From: Gymnogyps californianus
Lineage: Eukaryota; Chordata; Aves; Accipitriformes; Cathartidae
Direction of reading: 5' to 3'
DNA length: 64,000 bases
Assembly (NCBI RefSeq): GCF_018139145.2
Contig: NC_059478.1
Coordinates: forward strand, 30,317,001 to 30,381,000
In this document: in pieces, positions 59,472 to 64,000 of the stretch
Position numbering within the stretch: position 1 is the first letter of the stretch
Layout of the letters: the number at the start of each line of letters is the position of its first letter
Made by a program: the position numbers and the translations under genes
The notes under the pieces: generated by a model
What the model saw: the letters and a program-made list of their open reading frames with translations, nothing else
What the model was told of the DNA's origin: nothing
Database searches by the model: none

Positions 59472-62400
59472 TGAGCAAACAGAGCCTTCCATACGTTTTC
59501 CAGCAAAACCTAAAATATCTGGGAAACTATCAGAGCATCCTATCATTTTCACAAGACCCCGCTGCTAGTCTTAAAATTCTTTTTAGTAATCCTTCTTTAA
59601 TCAAGTAGAAGGATAAACATTTGTCAAAACAGGGCACTTGCATTTATTTGCTGCAATGAATGAACCAGGAAAGTTGGGGATATCTTACTATCAGCAGCAT
59701 GACAGCCACAAATTTTGCCATAAGGTTTTGCTAAATATGTCATTTGGAAACCAAACAATTTTCTGAAACCTCATTACAGTTGGACTGAATGCAGTATTAC
59801 GGCTTGCAGGAAAAAATAACATTGCATGTAGCAACGTTTTAAAAAACAAAATGCAAAATTCAAATGGTCATGTAATGAGCAAAGAAGACGCCCCTCCTGA
59901 AATCTACATGTCGGTCCCTTTATTTCCTCACATGTAATTGGGAAACTACTATATACTTGGGATTTTTTGAGTAGCTTGCAAGCTATTTGAAATTAAAGGA
60001 CAACACACAATCCAAGATTTGCTGCTCCAATATCTGAAGCCAGATCTGCTTGTTTTGGGGACAAAATTAAGATTGAACAAAATCAATTAAAAAGCCTCTC
60101 CAGTTGTGCCAGCAAAGAACCACAAATAAAATTAAAATGCTTCCCTCCAGTTCTTTTAGATTTTTTTAACAAAAAATATAGTTTCCTACACGTACTTCAA
60201 AAACTTGTTCCTCTGGATCAGTAAGTCATTGTCTTCCCTCACTTTCCAAGGACACATTTCAGTTCCAGTTTGCATCTAACAGATCACCTATTTACACCTA
60301 GCTCAGCTGAAACTTTACTGAAATTCTGTCCTACACTCTTGCCTACATCTTTGTATTCTGGTCCACATTTTAGTCACATCTTTAAATAACAGACTGTGCT
60401 GTTGGTCTGGGAGGCCGGTTACACTGCAAACAGTTCTGTACAGAGTGCATTTCACTGACATGCAAGATGGAATAGGCGCTCATAATTTACTTACAGATAT
60501 AAGAGTTTGCAAGTTTGGAGTGAAGAATTAGTTTGCTTAAGATAATGAATGCAGCCCCAGGACAAAGGGAGAATCCATTATGGTTTACGTGGACTAACCA
60601 GTTGGGGGGGGGAGAATTAAATAGAGGACAACAGCAAGAAGGAAAAAAAAGTCATTACAAAAAGAAAAAAAAGAAACCACCCCAAAACTTATGGCTGATT
60701 AGCATAGCGTAGCATCTTAAAAGGCCAAAATACCACATGTGTGGCATGTTACAAAAGAAGATTAAAATAAAGGAAAAAATATCCAGAGAACCATGAAGTC
60801 TCAAAACATCTGGAGTTTTATAGTAACAAGGAGGAAAAAATCAAAAACATAATTGAAAAAAGTCTACTGCAATGCATTATTGTACAATGAAGCTTAATGG
60901 AATTGAAAGGAGAAGAGATGAAAAGGCAAAATAACGGGGGGGGAGAAATAAAAGAAACAAGAAAACTCATTTATGTTTTAAAGATGTCACTGAGGGTTTT
61001 TATCCCAGTTATTAAAAATTACACACCCTGCTTCTGTAAGCTGTTCCTGTAATGTGTTGAGCGCTCTCTTTCAGCATAGGACATTCATGCATGCTGGGGA
61101 ATTCATCAACCCTTTTGTACCCGGTGTAGGGGCACTTTTCACTCCTGATTCTTTGAGAGACATCTGCAAAGAGAATGGCAGAGAAACCGCCTGTCCTGGT
61201 TTACATTCTGAATCCAATGGGAGATTCGAAGAGAGGCAGGACAAACATGTAAATTAAAAATGTTTGCTAAAAACAATGCACACATTCAGGAATTAAGCAA
61301 ACAATCTTAAGCTGTTACATTGGCATCAGACACTAGAATCAATTGTAATTGAAATACTCTGAATGTATTCACTAACAAACATTTATATGGAAAAGCGAAA
61401 TGAAACACTTCCCTCTTTTTTCATATATTTCTCTTTTTTTAATGAGCCAGTAAAGGAAGAGAAAGATCTGCACATAGTCCAGTCTGCCTTTGTAACATGC
61501 CACCAGTGTGTCTATAAACAGGAAGGGTTTCCAGTGCACCACAGGCATGAACACCCTGGATTAGGTCTGTGCTCTGTCTGTCCCCAGTCACAGGAAGATT
61601 TGAGACAAGCGTGTGCCAAACCCCGTCTGTAACAAATATAGTGTAATCTGGCAACAGTGAGTGTCCGTCCTAACTTCCCACTCATCCCCCAGACTACTTT
61701 TTTTTTTAATCCTGGGAAACCCAGCTCATATCTTTGTCAAGACCAATAAATAAATATGTTTTACAGTCATAGCTTGTCACATGTCATCGCAGCTAACAAA
61801 GTGGCTCCTGTCCTTGGCAGATCAAACAGAGGAGGATCCTGTGGGTGAAAACTGATCTACAGCTGGGAATTTCTGGCTATAGTTAACTAGTCAACCACAA
61901 CCAAATTCTCTCTTAGAAAAGATGAAAATTACCAGCAAGGTAACTCTGCACCCACCAATGTGTTTTTCGTTGCAAATACAACTTTCTGTATGTGGTTCAA
62001 CATAGATCATTAATTTTCCTCACAAAATCTGTTTCACAAAGTGGACAGCTTTATTGCTGGGTTTTTCTCCCATTTTAGATAGAGTGGTGGGTTTTTTTCC
62101 TAAAAGGCACTGTCCTTCTCATACTCGACCTGTATTCATTTCTGCATGCACATAATGGAACTTTTCTATCAAATTGTTGTTTCTAAAGGTCAGTCAAGAA
62201 TAAAGTTTCCCTGCAAATTAACAACAAGCTGCATGAAATTTTCAACACTGGATGAATCTTTGCACAAATAAGAAGGACACACAAATTTCTCCAAGGTTCT
62301 CCTTTGGAAGGGAGTAGACAAATTGGTGGGATTTTCAATGCTCAGATAGGCTCCTGCTCTTTTCTATGCCATGCTGGGCCAATTTCAATATCCATAAGTG

Positions 62401-63489
62401 AAGGCTGGGGTTCAACCTGTAATCCAAGGAAGGCAAGGGATCTGCTAACATATACGTGATTATGCCCAACACTTCCTCGCATGTGTAGAGCTAAGCTCTG
62501 GCAAAGAGCCCTGCAAGAGCTGCTGGTGAACCACCAGGAAAGAGAGATTGTGCAATGTGGTGGGAGCTTGTTATCGTCTCAGGGTTGGTTACTTTATTTT
62601 GCTTTCCCTCACGCCCTGGTTGTGGAGCAGAACCTCAAGAGACATAGCTCCCTCCTTTGCCCGCTGACCTGTTCCAGCCACACTACACCAGAATCCCACA
62701 GGGTGACTTTACACTGGGAGAGCTAGAGGGTAACAACATGGGGAAGAGTAATCTTCTCCTTCTGAGAGAACAGGCTCTCTTCCCTACAAATGAGGAACTT
62801 CTCATTTTACCCAAAGTCATCAATTTCAGTCTTGCAGTGTTTTCATTTCATCTTGCTTGGCCGTGTTCATTACCTGAAGGAAAATCTGTGAGATGTATTC
62901 CTAGTAAAATGGCTTCAAGACCTCACTTGTTTTAAAGGAAGTCAGTTTTCTGGCTTTGCCAAAATCAAATCAGTGTCTAGGCTTGGTTAGGCACTGCGTT
63001 GTTGGAAGAGCCATGTTTTAGAGTTTGGAAACACAATTCTGTTCTTGCACTTTGTAAATGACTACCATGCTTCAGCTGAGCTGCAGCAATGGTCTGTACC
63101 TAAGGTCCTTCTCTCTGGTAAATCCAATATAATGTGATGCCTTCCGTTAGAGGCTCAGCTCACTCCTGTTACCTCACACTTCCATGCGCTAAGTGCATGT
63201 GCTTCAACATTACAGTGGCTCATGCACACCAACCTGTGAAGTGATTATATTGGATTCTGTGCCTAAGCCTCCAAAGGAGATGTTAAATCAAGATTTTGCT
63301 AACAAACACCCCAAACTCCATTGCTACTTTTCACTCACGGTGACTTACTACACCCTAGCACACTGAACTAGTGTGGGTAGTTACGATCTCCACCAAACCC
63401 TGTTCCAGTTTTAAGTGGTGGAGTTGCCTTCTAAAGTCTATTGTGAAGATGAGCTCTCTGCTGAAGAGCAGACGGCGTGGCAGCAGTGC

Positions 63490-63560
63490 CAGGTCCCTTC
63501 ATTCTCTATAGCACTGTGGGATCCTTTGGATAAAAGGCAGTATAGCAATGTTCTTTTCTG
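63490..63560 (+). mobile_element. MIR/CORE-SINE-like tail remnant
   Basis: CCAGGTCCCTTCATTCTCTA, then AGCACTGTGGGATCCTTTGG and ATAAAAGGCAGTATAGCAAT resemble the conserved LINE-derived 3' tail shared by several amniote SINEs. The upstream SINE body is not clear. Confidence 0.45.
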
Positions 63561-64000
63561 AATAGCACTTTATGTTTTCCCACAGTCTTATTGTTTACAG
63601 GGAGTTTAGCAAGTCACTTCACTAATTTAAAATAGATTGTATCCCACATGGGTGGATAACAATAACACATATTGGTGAGTCACATGGCTTTCAAATGATA
63701 TGTATGAAAAAGAAGTGCTACACATATTGTCTGAAATTTTATTGTGTGAAACCACAGCACTTAGCTCCCTACCAGCTGTGTCAACAATTCAGTGTAATAA
63801 ACTAATACAATTGTAGAATAACAGCAAGGTTAGTTCTGAAAAAATGAAAAGCCAAGATTAAAAAAAAATGCAACAAGAAAATGTAAATGAATACAGATGA
63901 ACACCATTTCAGGTGGGAATAACCAGCCTTCCAAATGATGCGACCTCACAAAATTTAGATTCCATGATTATAGGTTGCCATCTAAAAGCCTAAGAGGAAA

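Larger units (their letters stand above)
52439..64000 (-). other. GLIS3: GLIS3 upstream intron, 3' portion (over 11.5 kb, runs out of the window)
   Basis: The intron ends with CCTTTTTCAG before the finger 3/4 exon. The preceding exon, which in mammals is a large exon holding fingers 1 and 2 and much of the N-terminus, is not found up to 64000. Contents are a degenerate CA/ATGCAC-rich tract at 53265-53370, ancient-repeat scraps at 55395-55450 and 58010-58125, a purine-rich stretch at 55930-56060, a 20-bp tandem duplication at 59431-59471, A-rich and G-run sequence at 60600-60960, and a MIR-like tail at 63490-63560. The 188-codon open frame at 55992-56558 has no homology I can recognise. Confidence 0.88.

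Noticed and set aside
1..64000. CRISPR arrays, operons, phage or plasmid features
   Set aside because: Spliced vertebrate exons and CR1 LINEs show nuclear vertebrate DNA; no direct-repeat/spacer array or tightly packed genes exist.

Overview
This window reads as nuclear DNA from a bird. Only seven short islands have coding character (1,047 coding bases, 1.6 percent). Each is bounded by GT-AG splice sites, and together they form the 3' half of one vertebrate transcription-factor gene on the minus strand. Interspersed repeats are sparse. The clearest one is a 5'-truncated CR1 LINE ending in the ATTCTATG octamer repeats typical of avian CR1, and around it lie faint CR1/L3-like, MIR-like and palindromic remnants shared by amniotes. 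I see no prokaryotic operons, CRISPR array, rRNA or convincing tRNA.

The gene is GLIS3, a Kruppel-like C2H2 zinc-finger factor of the GLI/GLIS/ZIC group. Read on the minus strand from high to low coordinates, the exons are 52438-52277 (second half of zinc finger 3 plus finger 4), 48820-48710 (finger 5), 44899-44767, 36218-36068, 21041-20857, 13780-13613 and 9917-9781 (last coding exon, TAA at 9783-9781). Joined, they keep one open frame of 348 codons plus stop. It runs from inside finger 3 to the conserved C-terminus HIPSIYTDT. The N-terminus, fingers 1 and 2 and the first cysteine of finger 3 must lie upstream, beyond position 64000.

Layout: 1 to about 9480 is intergenic DNA and/or distal 3' UTR with no supportable gene. 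About 9490-9780 is the proximal 3' UTR with two candidate poly(A) signals. Six complete introns of 3.5 to 15.0 kb separate the exons, and 52439-64000 is the 3' end of a large upstream intron. Introns and flank hold CR1 copies (42822-43240 and 35820-35940), older CR1/L3-like scraps (23596-23690, 26136-26345, 46395-46545), MIR/CORE-SINE-like remnants (11345-11480, 28825-28925, 35105-35425, 63490-63560), palindromic ancient repeats (2622-2793, 58010-58125), small tandem duplications and homopolymer runs.

In function the whole window serves one protein: the DNA-binding fingers at the right, and the serine/proline/glutamine-rich C-terminal activation region spread over the four left-hand exons. 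I found no second protein-coding gene and no evidence of a novel system. The most useful results are the exact exon map, the changes in the bird C-terminal region, and the ancient repeat fossils.
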